Below are positions 7,090 through 14,841 of a stretch of DNA of 17,282 bases, piece by piece. The position numbers and the translations under genes are program-made. Positions within the stretch are counted from its first letter, which is position 1; the number at the start of each line of letters is the position of its first letter. Source of the stretch: an uncultured Peptococcaceae bacterium (GTDB lineage Bacteria; Bacillota; Peptococcia; Peptococcales; Peptococcaceae). The notes below the pieces were generated by a model. The model saw nothing but the letters and a program-made list of their open reading frames with translations. It searched no databases and had not been told where the DNA came from. The DNA is taken from assembly GCA_902492275.1 (NCBI GenBank), contig CABUKW010000053.1, forward strand, positions 1 through 17,282. Direction: 5' to 3'.

Positions 7090-7129
7090 GTATTCCATTG
7101 TCAATCGATTTTCCCTATGAACTCGTTCG

Positions 7130-8056
7130 TTACTGCACAGGAATATATCCAGCTTTTTCAATGGCAGCCTTCCCTTCTTCGCTCAGCAGCCAATCCCGCA
7201 GTTGACGGGCTGGACTGTCAGAGGGCTCATTGGCACGAATGACCACGTAATATTCATTTAACAACGGATAGCTGCCGTCAGCGATGGTTGTATCGCTGGG
7301 CATCACACCATCTACAGCAAGCATTTTCAAACCGGGCTGTTGATACATATAACTGGCATAGTAGAATACCGAATAACCCAGCGCATTGCCTTCATTGTTA
7401 TATCGTGCTAGCTCGTCAATGAGCATATCCATAGCTGAAGGTTTCAATTCCTGCGGCGCTTCCATAGGCTGCTGCCCCTGCATCAACAATTTTAGAAAAA
7501 GAGACTGACTGCCGCTGGTCTCTTTCCGCTGGTAGGCAATGATATCCTGATCTTCTCCGCCGACCTCTTTCCAGTTGGTGATACGCCCGGTATAAATATC
7601 GACAAGTTGCTGTTGGCTCAAATTGTTTACTGGATTTTTTTCGTTATTGATAAACACCAAAGCATCTCTGCCCAACGGCGTAATTTCCAACTCCACCCCG
7701 GAAGTCTCCACCCCCGCTTTGGTTTCCTCTGCCGCCTCATAGACCAGCAAAATATCGGCCATACCATTGGTGATGTTATACCATGCATTAGATGTTTTAC
7801 TGCAGCCGGTTAAATTTTCGGCCTCTTCTAACGAAATGCCGCATACCTCCGACATGACTTCTGCCATCATGGGCAAATTGGCGGTGGAACCATCCATCAC
7901 CGGATAATCTTCTACCGCTAACTGCAGAGAAACCTGTTCCGTCTGCGATTGTTGGCTCTGTTGATTTGCCGCTTGCTGCTGATTGCTGCAGCCACTGTAC
8001 AAAAAGCCCAGCAATAGCACCATTGCAATCACTACTATGATTTGTTTCTGTTTCAT
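7130..8056 (-). CDS. PstS-like phosphate-type substrate-binding lipoprotein
   Basis: This 308-residue protein starts at ATG 8054-8056 with AAAGGAGG six bases upstream. A lipoprotein signal ends at YSGC (Cys23), and a Gln/Ser-rich tether follows to about residue 42. The rest is a periplasmic binding protein II fold of the PstS type: DGSTAN (55-60) as the first ligand loop, GRDALVFINNEKNPVNNLS (129-147), IYTGRITNWKEVGGEDQDI (154-172) and RKETSGSQSLF (177-187). These correspond to the oxyanion-contact segments of phosphate-binding proteins, with SGSQ where SGT is usual. No pstCAB genes lie nearby, and its partner is the WG-like lipoprotein gene 25 bases upstream. The ligand may be phosphate or another oxyanion, or the protein may be a sensor or scavenging factor instead of a transporter subunit. 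Confidence 0.8.
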   Translation of the reverse strand: MKQKQIIVVIAMVLLLGFLYSGCSNQQQAANQQSQQSQTEQVSLQLAVEDYPVMDGSTANLPMMAEVMSEVCGISLEEAENLTGCSKTSNAWYNITNGMADILLVYEAAEETKAGVETSGVELEITPLGRDALVFINNEKNPVNNLSQQQLVDIYTGRITNWKEVGGEDQDIIAYQRKETSGSQSLFLKLLMQGQQPMEAPQELKPSAMDMLIDELARYNNEGNALGYSVFYYASYMYQQPGLKMLAVDGVMPSDTTIADGSYPLLNEYYVVIRANEPSDSPARQLRDWLLSEEGKAAIEKAGYIPVQ

Positions 8057-8081
8057 GAAAAACCCTCCTTTAGGCGCTATA

Positions 8082-9545
8082 TTATTCATCTACTGCCGAA
8101 TCAAATAACGATTGCTGATAAAGCCAACGACCGGTTTCATCCATCAATCCACAGGAAAATCCTTTTTTCACCCAAAAACGATTTGGAGCTAACGCGCGAA
8201 TATTTTTGGCCTGCTCTATCAAAATATTGCCGTCTAAATCCAGCAAATCGTACAGCTGCATATTACCATAAGTATAATATCCTGTAACCAACGGCACTCT
8301 CTGCGCAATGCCATCACTGCCTGAAACAGCATAGTTTGTGTAAATACCTTCGTAGGTTTTTGTTTTTTTTACATTGCCCTGTAAATCCTGTAAGCTTGCC
8401 GTTTCATAGTCATTCACCACAAGCCGGTCAGCACTTACCAGAGAAAGCCACTGATTTGTCGCGCCTTCATAAACGGCCTTTCCCTGCCGGTTCAGTAAGA
8501 GCTGCTTGCCATCTGAGGTACGGGCAATAAAGAAAGGCTCCTGTTCCCCTGCAGGCAGTCCGGACTCTAAGGCGCCGTAGATAGTATCATAAACTTCACT
8601 TAACGCTGCGCCAGCATAATTATACATCTGACAGGTTCTGTCTTGTTCATCGCGTACCAAAACCAGTTCGTCATCAGCATAATAAAGCGCACCGTCTTTC
8701 GCATCAACAGTATAACGCAGGCTGTTATCTGTTAAATCTATGACGGAGCTGCTGTCTTCATATTTGGTGACAAGACACCAAGGGCGATTCTCAAAGATTT
8801 GAATAGAATCATACTGGCAAGGCAAAATTTCCTGTCCGTCTAAAGAAAAAAGGCCGACGTAACCATCCCGCCACAACAAAATATAAGAGCCTTCCACTTG
8901 ACCATTACCAGTCAATTCCTGCAATACCTGCAAATTTTCATCGGTAATGCGCAACCGTGTTCCATCGCTGCAATTCATGACAAAATAACTGTCTGCATGA
9001 TAAAAGTCGTACACCTCGTCAAAATAAACAGTGCCGGTTTGCCGGCTCTCCAGCTTTCCATCGGTATATAAAATCAAATCGCCATATACTGTTTTTACCG
9101 CTCTCTGTTCCGACTCCTGCAGCAAATTTCCATCCAAATCATAAAGTTGATACTGATAGTGAAAATAGTTCCAGTGATTATCTGTATATAAGCCGTTATA
9201 ATAATCTTCCAGCAATTCCTCCTCTGTACGTGTTTCATCAACCAGCAAAAGGCGTTTGGTTTGCAGCCAAAGCTGCGTTTTCGTTTTGTCATCGGAAATA
9301 ATTTCTATTTGTTTACTGCTAAAAGGCAGCACCAGCTTCCCATCAGCAGTGATAACCCCAGAAGCGTTCTCATCCCAGTCAAAAGTAGAAACAATGTAAA
9401 CCGTGTCATCTGCTGTCGATATACTTGGCGTGGCGGCCTCGTTTTCTGTGTTGCTTTTATCATCACATCCACTGCAGCATAGGCAAGCAAACAGCAGCAA
9501 CAAAGTTGATAATAAAAATAAATAATTTTTTCTCCGTTTTTCCAT
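8082..9545 (-). CDS. WG-repeat-like beta-rich lipoprotein
   Basis: This 487-residue protein has a lipoprotein signal; cysteines at 21 (LFAC) and 27 (CSGC) both fit a lipobox. A mainly beta body follows, built of imperfect repeats of the type GxVxxDGxxxLxxxY. Examples are ASGVITADGKLVLPF, YQLYDLDGNLLQES, DGYVGLFSLDGQEILPCQY, YDLLDLDGNILIE and SCGLMDETGRWLY. They resemble WG (KWG) repeats, which form propeller-like exported domains in Firmicutes. No catalytic motif is visible. GGGAGG precedes the start, a plausible promoter lies 48-76 bases upstream, and the PstS-like gene follows in the same transcript. It is likely an outer-face scaffold or binding protein. Confidence 0.7.
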   Translation of the reverse strand: MEKRRKNYLFLLSTLLLLFACLCCSGCDDKSNTENEAATPSISTADDTVYIVSTFDWDENASGVITADGKLVLPFSSKQIEIISDDKTKTQLWLQTKRLLLVDETRTEEELLEDYYNGLYTDNHWNYFHYQYQLYDLDGNLLQESEQRAVKTVYGDLILYTDGKLESRQTGTVYFDEVYDFYHADSYFVMNCSDGTRLRITDENLQVLQELTGNGQVEGSYILLWRDGYVGLFSLDGQEILPCQYDSIQIFENRPWCLVTKYEDSSSVIDLTDNSLRYTVDAKDGALYYADDELVLVRDEQDRTCQMYNYAGAALSEVYDTIYGALESGLPAGEQEPFFIARTSDGKQLLLNRQGKAVYEGATNQWLSLVSADRLVVNDYETASLQDLQGNVKKTKTYEGIYTNYAVSGSDGIAQRVPLVTGYYTYGNMQLYDLLDLDGNILIEQAKNIRALAPNRFWVKKGFSCGLMDETGRWLYQQSLFDSAVDE

Positions 9546-9592
9546 AGTACATCCTCCCCTCTCTTGCTACGTTGCAATTATTTTATAAAATT

Positions 9593-9621
9593 AGTATAAC
9601 ATACTTCTATTGTGTTTGCAG
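9593..9621 (-). promoter_or_regulatory. Candidate promoter of the lipoprotein operon
   Basis: On the minus strand CTGCAA (9616-9621) and TATACT (9593-9598) are 17 bases apart, upstream of the WG-like lipoprotein gene. The -10 box is good and the -35 box is weak. The surroundings are AT-rich, so other choices are possible. Confidence 0.45.
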
Positions 9622-9676
9622 TATTTTTTCTAAAATGATAAAATGTTATCTAACAGCAAATAAAATTAAAAATGCA

Positions 9677-9727
9677 GATAAAAAATGAAGCATGAGAATA
9701 AAATGTTCTCATGCTTCATTTTTTATC
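9677..9727 (-). terminator. Terminator of the right-hand operon, overlapping the last stop codon
   Basis: A perfect 22-bp stem (9677-9698 with 9706-9727) encloses a 7-base loop. The central pairing is TGAAGCATGAGAA with TTCTCATGCTTCA, flanked by A6 and T6. It can therefore end transcription in either direction. The outer base pair includes the last base of the histidine-phosphatase stop codon (TAG, 9727-9729), so the hairpin starts directly at the end of the operon. Confidence 0.85.
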
Positions 9728-10353
9728 TAGTTTGTTGTTTGCGGCCCGATACGCCACTCCGCCCCTTGCAAAATAAGTGCTGTGATGCTGCCGTATGGCA
9801 CCTGAAAGGAAAACATTTGCTGCAGCGGTTGTTGTGCAGCCCAACTTAACAGACAGCGTATCACACCGGCATGGGTGACAAGTACACAGGCTGTTCCTTC
9901 CAGTTGACTGTCCGCAATTTGCTGCAAAGCCAACACACTGCGCTGCTGACACTGCAAAAAACTCTCCCCGCCTGGCGGACAAAAGGAAGCGAAACACTGT
10001 CCTCGCTGTTCATACAACGCTGGCTGCTGCTGTTTTATCTGCTCCATGGACAACAGTTCCCACTGCCCCATGGCAATTTCCTGCAAAGCAGTTACGACCA
10101 AGCAGGGGATCTGTTTTTGGGCAAGCACCTCTGCCGTTTTGCTGCAGCGCTGCAAAGGACTGTGATAAACGGCAGTAAGCCGTTTTTGGGAAATAAAGGG
10201 CTGAAAATATTGCCGCAGCCAATCTGCCTGTGCCAAACCGCGCTGTGATAGCGGCAAGTCTGTACGGCCCAAATAACGGCGCTGCTGGTCGGGGAAAGCA
10301 ACCTGTCCATGGCGCACTAGGTAAAAAATCTTTTCTGACGGATGTTGTATCAT
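9727..10353 (-). CDS. Histidine phosphatase (CobC/phosphoglycerate-mutase-like)
   Basis: This 208-residue protein has the complete histidine-phosphatase active site. The RHG motif is YLVRHGQ (His15 is the phosphorylated residue), followed by HSPLQRCSKTAE (64-75), the acid in LQEIAMGQWE (Glu92), PPGGES (126-131) and the second histidine in VTHAGVIR (His161). The LQEIxxGxWE and PPGGES blocks are closest to alpha-ribazole phosphatase (CobC)-type enzymes. No other cobalamin gene is in the window, so the substrate is more likely the phosphorylated or nucleotidylated intermediate of this operon. Its ATG overlaps the ligase stop (ATGA), which implies translational coupling. It is the last gene of the operon. 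Confidence 0.85.
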   Translation of the reverse strand: MIQHPSEKIFYLVRHGQVAFPDQQRRYLGRTDLPLSQRGLAQADWLRQYFQPFISQKRLTAVYHSPLQRCSKTAEVLAQKQIPCLVVTALQEIAMGQWELLSMEQIKQQQPALYEQRGQCFASFCPPGGESFLQCQQRSVLALQQIADSQLEGTACVLVTHAGVIRCLLSWAAQQPLQQMFSFQVPYGSITALILQGAEWRIGPQTTN

Positions 10354-11624
10354 TCTGTAACCGCCTCCAAAATTTTTCGCTTCCCTGTATAAAGGCTTTT
10401 GGCAAGCGGTATTTGTGCTGCATCCAATCGCACAGCTTCCAACTGCAACTGATGCGTTTTATGCAATACAGGCCGCAACAGCTTTTGTAAAATCGGTTCC
10501 ACTGTTTGCAGCGGCGACGTCAATAAAAGCTGTAGCGTTAAACACTGCTGGGACGTATGATAGTGAGCCTGGTAATCGACTACCTGCGGCAACTGAAACA
10601 ACAATTCATCTAGCAAAGGCATAGAATAGGGGTCTTGCAATTGGACAATGCGTCCGGGAATTTTGTCCATCCGTTTTACCACTGAACCACAGGGACAAGG
10701 CGCAGCTAACAGACGGGCTTTATCACCGGTACGATAACGAATCAGCGGCATTGCCCGTCTGGTTAAGGTAGTAAAAACTAATTCTCCCCACTGACCGTCG
10801 GCCACAGGTAAATTGGTTTGACAATCGATAATTTCCACCAGCAAATCGTTTTCTCGAATATGCAGCCCCTGATGCATCTCACATTCAATTGCAAAGCCCA
10901 AGCCGGCTTCTGTAATGCCATAATGATCATACACAGTGCAATGCAGTGTTGCTTCCAGCGCCTTTCGTACCGTTTCCGGCAGATAATCGCTGCTGACCAG
11001 CACTGCTTTGATGGCATGGGGTAAGTGATAATGCTGTAGATAACGGCCCAACGATAAAATCTGCACAGGACTGCCGACTATCGTATTCACTTTATGCTGT
11101 TCCAATAGGGCGGCCATTTGCGCAAAGACACTGTCAGGCGCACAGGCAACAGGTTCTACTTCTAATTTTCGTAATGCCTGTTGAATCAAATGGCTCATAC
11201 CACCAGGATGATTGCCCGGCATTAAAATCATGCAGCAATCTCCTGGTTCATGCAATTCAGATAGGCCACAGGCAAAAAAATCCACCGTCAGTTGTTGGTC
11301 GGCCGCCGAAAAGTAAAGACGCTTGCTGAGACCGCTGGTCCCTGATGTCTGCATGGTCACCACACGGTTGACTGCACTTTGCGAAACACAGAGCAACTGA
11401 TGTCCCTGCTCCGCCAGTGTTTGTCCGGTCAAAAAAGGCAGCGCTGTCATGTCTTCCAATGTTTGCAGCCTGTCTGGATAGGAAGCATAATAGCTGCTGT
11501 GCTGTTTGCACCACGTAAGTAAGTCATTCATGGCTTTTAGTTGCCAAACTTCGATGGCCTGTCTGCTTAGTTGTTCTGGTTTTATTTGCAGTTTTTCGGC
11601 CAAATAGGCGTCTAAACGGGACAT
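10350..11624 (-). CDS. PaaK-like adenylate-forming CoA ligase (DVU_1553-type)
   Basis: This 424-residue protein belongs to the ANL superfamily on the phenylacetate-CoA ligase branch. It has the nucleotide-binding loop TSGTSGLSKR (93-102), YDHYGITEAG (232-241), RYRTGD (296-301, adenylate ribose contact), a CPCG knuckle (310-313) and the C-terminal GKRKIL (414-419) with the adenylation lysine. Such enzymes activate a carboxylate as acyl-AMP and usually pass it to CoA. The start ATG follows the radical SAM stop codon directly (TAAATG), with AGGGGG inside the upstream gene, and the end overlaps the phosphatase start. The carboxylate is unknown. The gene context matches the ligase of the DVU_1551-1558 type neighbourhood (named from memory) and argues against true phenylacetate degradation, since no paa genes are present. 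Confidence 0.85.
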   Translation of the reverse strand: MSRLDAYLAEKLQIKPEQLSRQAIEVWQLKAMNDLLTWCKQHSSYYASYPDRLQTLEDMTALPFLTGQTLAEQGHQLLCVSQSAVNRVVTMQTSGTSGLSKRLYFSAADQQLTVDFFACGLSELHEPGDCCMILMPGNHPGGMSHLIQQALRKLEVEPVACAPDSVFAQMAALLEQHKVNTIVGSPVQILSLGRYLQHYHLPHAIKAVLVSSDYLPETVRKALEATLHCTVYDHYGITEAGLGFAIECEMHQGLHIRENDLLVEIIDCQTNLPVADGQWGELVFTTLTRRAMPLIRYRTGDKARLLAAPCPCGSVVKRMDKIPGRIVQLQDPYSMPLLDELLFQLPQVVDYQAHYHTSQQCLTLQLLLTSPLQTVEPILQKLLRPVLHKTHQLQLEAVRLDAAQIPLAKSLYTGKRKILEAVTE

Positions 11625-12995
11625 TTATACTTTCCCCCTGTACAGGGTTTCGCCGCTGACGCTGCTTAGATTATAAGCACAGAATGGCACAATTTTTTTC
11701 TGTGGACTGAACTCGCAGAGATAACAGGAGCGCACCCGTTCCAAATCGAAGTTCCAAGCATCCTGAAACAGCATGCCCGATACGGCTAACGTATAATTTT
11801 CCATTCGTTCCAAAAACACATCAAACAGAGAACGTTCCGGCTGACTGCAACAACCAGTTGCTGTTTCTCCGCAGCAGCAGGCGCTTGTTTCAGCCGCCAG
11901 TACCGGCGCTACAGACCATCTTTTCGCTACAAATTCCCGGGATTGTTTGGAAGAAGTACAGCAACAACCGGTGTTCTCACTTTTTATCGCTTTGATTGTA
12001 CCATCGGGCATCGACATAAAGTTTCCGTGAAAAGAGCAATAAGAATTTTCAGCACCGCCGCCTAAAAAGTCTTCCCTTTTTATCAGGCCGTTGGTCTGTT
12101 CTTCCATATAACGCAGCATATCAGGGATGGTAATGCGTTGCTCCGTTTGTTCCAATCCACAACGGCCGAAATAACTGACCGGTTGAAAATGCACGCCGCG
12201 AATAGCCGGCAGCTTTTGCAGTGCAAATTGCAAAATGTCTCCAATTTGTCTATCGTTTATCCCCGGTGCAATGGTGGGCACCAGAGTCAAGCCTACTTTG
12301 GCTTTCTGACAATTTTCAATTGCGGCCAACTTTTTTTCTAACAGGGGTTTTCCGCGCAGCACTTGATAAGGCGCTTCTGTCAACCCGTCGAACTGTAAAA
12401 ATACATTGTTCAGGCCAGCTTTTACCAATGCTTCTAAATAGGCATAATCATCGGCCAAACGCAAACCGTTGGTGTTAAGTTGAAAATATGTAAATCCCTT
12501 TTTCCGTCCTAAACGGATAATATCCGCCAAATCATCCCGCATGGTTGGCTCGCCACCCGATAATTGGATGTTGAAAGGGCCGCCTGCTTCCATCAATGCA
12601 TCATACCATGCGCCGATTTCTGCCAAATCCGGATCGGCAGAAGGGCCGCCTGCCGAGGCAAAACACACCGGACAATGTAAATTGCAGCGCTGCGTTACTT
12701 CCAGCAATACACAACATACCTGCTGTAAATGGTCTTCACACAAACCGCAATCATAAGGACAGCCCTTATCTACATGGGTCTGGCACGCATGTTGCGCTGG
12801 ATCCTGTTTTTGCCGTTCCCAGTTTTTGTAGTCTTCCACAGTTCCTCTCCACAATAGCACCCGAAAAGCACCGTGTTCCGGACAAGATTTTTCCATGTAA
12901 ATGCCATCGGCCGCAGCCACTTTTTGCGCTGGCAGCTTTCGCAAACACACAGGGCAAACGCTTTCTGTTGCCCCAATAAGTTGTTTTTGCTGCAT
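11625..12995 (-). CDS. trsS: Cysteine-rich radical SAM protein, TrsS/Tes-like
   Basis: This 456-residue protein has an N-terminal zinc ribbon (Cys14, Cys17, then KSCPEHGAF with Cys38) and a second cysteine group CPYDCGLC (79-86). The radical SAM motif CNLHCPVC follows (Cys104, 108, 111) with SGGEP at 146-150. This ribbon-plus-CPYDCGLC order is shared with the MJ0619/tetraether-synthase-like group of radical SAM enzymes. The C-terminal part carries Cys320, CxxC at 424-427 and Cys439, which could hold an auxiliary Fe-S cluster. Between them lie CCC (344-346), CCC (373-375) and CC (382-383). In all 26 cysteines are present. GAGGTG sits seven bases before the ATG. I recall the name TrsS for the family in this gene neighbourhood, linked to selenium-related genomes, but cannot check it. 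It probably performs radical C-H chemistry on a cofactor or protein of this pathway. Confidence 0.85.
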   Translation of the reverse strand: MQQKQLIGATESVCPVCLRKLPAQKVAAADGIYMEKSCPEHGAFRVLLWRGTVEDYKNWERQKQDPAQHACQTHVDKGCPYDCGLCEDHLQQVCCVLLEVTQRCNLHCPVCFASAGGPSADPDLAEIGAWYDALMEAGGPFNIQLSGGEPTMRDDLADIIRLGRKKGFTYFQLNTNGLRLADDYAYLEALVKAGLNNVFLQFDGLTEAPYQVLRGKPLLEKKLAAIENCQKAKVGLTLVPTIAPGINDRQIGDILQFALQKLPAIRGVHFQPVSYFGRCGLEQTEQRITIPDMLRYMEEQTNGLIKREDFLGGGAENSYCSFHGNFMSMPDGTIKAIKSENTGCCCTSSKQSREFVAKRWSVAPVLAAETSACCCGETATGCCSQPERSLFDVFLERMENYTLAVSGMLFQDAWNFDLERVRSCYLCEFSPQKKIVPFCAYNLSSVSGETLYRGKV

Positions 12996-13027
12996 AGTAT
13001 CACCTCATAGTTTTTTTATTTTTTGAT

Positions 13028-13290
13028 TTAGCGCTTACTACGTGCAAGAAGACTCCACGCCAACAATTCCTCATCAATTTCCTCTATGCTGAAAATGAAC
13101 ACAGGATGGGTCCAACGGTTGGGATAAGGCTCGGTAGCGACATCAATGCGCGGCAACGCTACACAATCATTCAATCCAAAAGTTACAACGATAAATGCAA
13201 CAGGAAATAAGCAGGACGCTCTTTTGCATTCTGCACCGGCAAAAAAGAAAGGCAGGCAAATTGATGTTTATTGCGGAAAGAAATCTGCAT
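13028..13290 (-). pseudogene. Decayed small DUF5655-like gene inside the operon
   Basis: The 308-base gap between the nucleotidyltransferase stop and the radical SAM start is not empty. From an ATG at 13288-13290 one frame reads MQISFRNKHQFACLSFLPVQ, then NAKERPAYF, and soon stops. A second frame continues with VVTFGLNDCVALPRIDVATE, PYPNRWTHPVFIFSIEEIDE and ELLAWSLLARSKR before a TAA at 13028-13030. Together these make a small protein of about 85 residues whose TFGL...PRI...EPYPNRWTH...EIDEELL pattern I associate with DUF5655-like proteins. There is at least one frameshift near 13180-13200, and the C-terminus looks cut. No ribosome site precedes the ATG. The family assignment is tentative; the coding character and the break are clear. 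Confidence 0.65.
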
Positions 13291-13303
13291 TTTCTGCACT
13301 TTT

Positions 13304-14407
13304 TTATTCTACTGTTATGCCCTGCTGTTTCAACAGTTGGATCATCTCCAACGCAGTCTGTTCCCGTTGCACAATTTTCGTTACAATTTCCTGCTGTGCC
13401 GCATATTTTTTCCGTTTTTCCGCAAACCGATCCGCCAATGGGACTTGCCCAACGCCGCTTACCAGTTTATCGGCCAGATAAAGGACGGCGGCTTCGTTCA
13501 ATGCCACCGGCTGATTTTGCGGCCAATCCATGTGTACTTCTACTAGCTGTGCCACCTGATCCAGACCATAATACCGCAGAAATGCAGCTCCCGCCGCTGC
13601 ATGCCCTTTCTTCGTGCGGCAGACGTCATGTAAAAGGGCGGCACTTTCCAGTAAATCAAGCTGCAGCAAGACGCCTTTTTGCTGTAACAGCTCTCCCAAT
13701 TCCAGCGCCTTCTCCGCTACAGCCCGGCAATGCTGCTGCACCGGTTCCGGTGTTGCGGCCAGTTGATAAAAACTTTGACAATGCGTCCAATCCGGCCGGT
13801 AACGCCGTGGCCAATAACGGCAAATATATGCATAATCTTTTTGATAATCCGCATCCAGCGTACAGCCAACATCGGGTACGATTTCTGTTTCGATATTTTC
13901 GCACAGAGCTTCCAGAGCGGCTTTCAAGCCGCCATCACCATGATACTGCAATAATTGCGCCAACTGATTGCCTGCAATCAGCGGCGGATGCCAACAGGCG
14001 TTTTGATAAACCGGCAGCAACACGTCAGGTCGTGTCTGTTCCCACCTGTGCAGCAGCAAGCCAATCGTTTCTGGACGAATACTGGGTACATCGGCCGGCA
14101 AAAACAGTGCTACATCACAAACCGGCAGTTGTTGCAGTCCTAATTTGATAGAGTCATACATGGCAGTTCGTTCATACAGCCGGTTATATACAGTTTGCAC
14201 TTCTGGATAATTTTCCAGTGCCTGCGTTATAGCTTGCTGATTACGGCCTGTCACCACCACAACCTGTTCTGCGCCGCCCTGCAGCAAGCTTTCCACGGTA
14301 CGGCAGATAAGTGGCTTACCAGCCAAATCTAACAGCGGCTTAAACGCACCCATGCGGGAGGATAAACCGGCCGCCACAACCAAACCGGTCGCTTTTATGA
14401 CAGACAT
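13304..14407 (-). CDS. MobA/MocA-like nucleotidyltransferase fused to an HD domain (DVU_1551-type)
   Basis: This protein has 367 residues. Residues 5-195 form a molybdopterin-type NTP transferase: VVAAGLSSRMGAFKPLL (10-26) is the nucleotide-binding signature, LPADVP (103-108) the metal-binding aspartate region, and HPPLIAG (140-146) the substrate loop. Residues 225-320 form an HD domain with His226, the LLHDV pair His260/Asp261, His292 and Asp313 of LADK. HD domains of this kind are metal-dependent phosphohydrolases. The fusion joins nucleotidyl transfer to hydrolysis in one chain. The start at 14405-14407 has GGAGG seven bases upstream and overlaps the end of the C_GCAxxG_C_C gene by 13 bases. 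Relatives MocA (CTP) and MobA (GTP) modify molybdenum cofactor. The substrate here is unknown, but a cofactor is plausible. Confidence 0.85.
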   Translation of the reverse strand: MSVIKATGLVVAAGLSSRMGAFKPLLDLAGKPLICRTVESLLQGGAEQVVVVTGRNQQAITQALENYPEVQTVYNRLYERTAMYDSIKLGLQQLPVCDVALFLPADVPSIRPETIGLLLHRWEQTRPDVLLPVYQNACWHPPLIAGNQLAQLLQYHGDGGLKAALEALCENIETEIVPDVGCTLDADYQKDYAYICRYWPRRYRPDWTHCQSFYQLAATPEPVQQHCRAVAEKALELGELLQQKGVLLQLDLLESAALLHDVCRTKKGHAAAGAAFLRYYGLDQVAQLVEVHMDWPQNQPVALNEAAVLYLADKLVSGVGQVPLADRFAEKRKKYAAQQEIVTKIVQREQTALEMIQLLKQQGITVE

Positions 14408-14838
14408 TCCTGTTCCTCCAATAAGGTCATGCACTTTTCAAAAGAGGACTGAATAATTTCTGGACAACGCAGCATACGGTTTGCCATATTATCTTCTAAT
14501 AAATCGTCACAATTAACGCCGCCAAACTGCTGCCCCCAGGTTTCTTCAAACCAACTGGAAAATTCGGCGACCATCTTGCGGAAAGCAGGATGCTCTGCTT
14601 CCTCCGGTTCTAAACCTTTTCCGGCAAAATAGGCCAATAAACAGCTCCCACCAGTTAAACAGCCACATAAACGGCCCGAACCGCACATGCCTTCGTTCAA
14701 CGCCGCCATAGTACGCACGACGCCGCTATTTTCCGAACCATCCAGTTCCATCCCCAGCATGAGTAAAATCTGGCTGCAGGCATAACCTTGGCTGGTCCAA
14801 TCCAGCATACGTGTCCATAAATCCTGTTGTTCCTCCAT
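14395..14838 (-). CDS. C_GCAxxG_C_C family protein (DVU_1555-type)
   Basis: This 147-residue protein has the spaced cysteines that define the C_GCAxxG_C_C family: GYACSQ (Cys21), GMCGSGRLCGCLTGG (Cys52, 58, 60), Cys66, VNCDDL (Cys110) and RCPEI (Cys125). The central block reads CGCLTGG where the family text is CGAxxGG-like. The protein is helical, with no signal peptide or membrane segment. Family members are thought to be redox or metal-binding proteins, and many lie beside oxidoreductases. The start ATG is three bases after the methyltransferase stop, and the 3' end overlaps the nucleotidyltransferase start, so all three are co-translated. Its exact job is unknown; a carrier or donor role for sulfur, selenium or metal is a reasonable guess. 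Confidence 0.85.
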   Translation of the reverse strand: MEEQQDLWTRMLDWTSQGYACSQILLMLGMELDGSENSGVVRTMAALNEGMCGSGRLCGCLTGGSCLLAYFAGKGLEPEEAEHPAFRKMVAEFSSWFEETWGQQFGGVNCDDLLEDNMANRMLRCPEIIQSSFEKCMTLLEEQECLS

Positions 14839-14841
14839 TGC

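Noticed and set aside
9871..10248. Plus-strand open frame of 125 codons
   Set aside because: It is antisense to the histidine phosphatase, whose motifs are complete; no start signal is present.
10350..11624. Phenylacetate catabolism gene (paaK)
   Set aside because: The fold matches, but no paa partners are present and the gene is embedded in the coupled radical SAM operon, so a pathway-specific ligase is more likely.
12596..12979. Plus-strand open frame of 127 codons
   Set aside because: It is antisense to the N-terminal half of the radical SAM gene and is a composition shadow.
13195..14148. Plus-strand open frame of 317 codons
   Set aside because: It lies antisense to the MocA-HD gene and the decayed small gene, has Pro/Arg/His-rich shadow composition, no ribosome site and no family resemblance.
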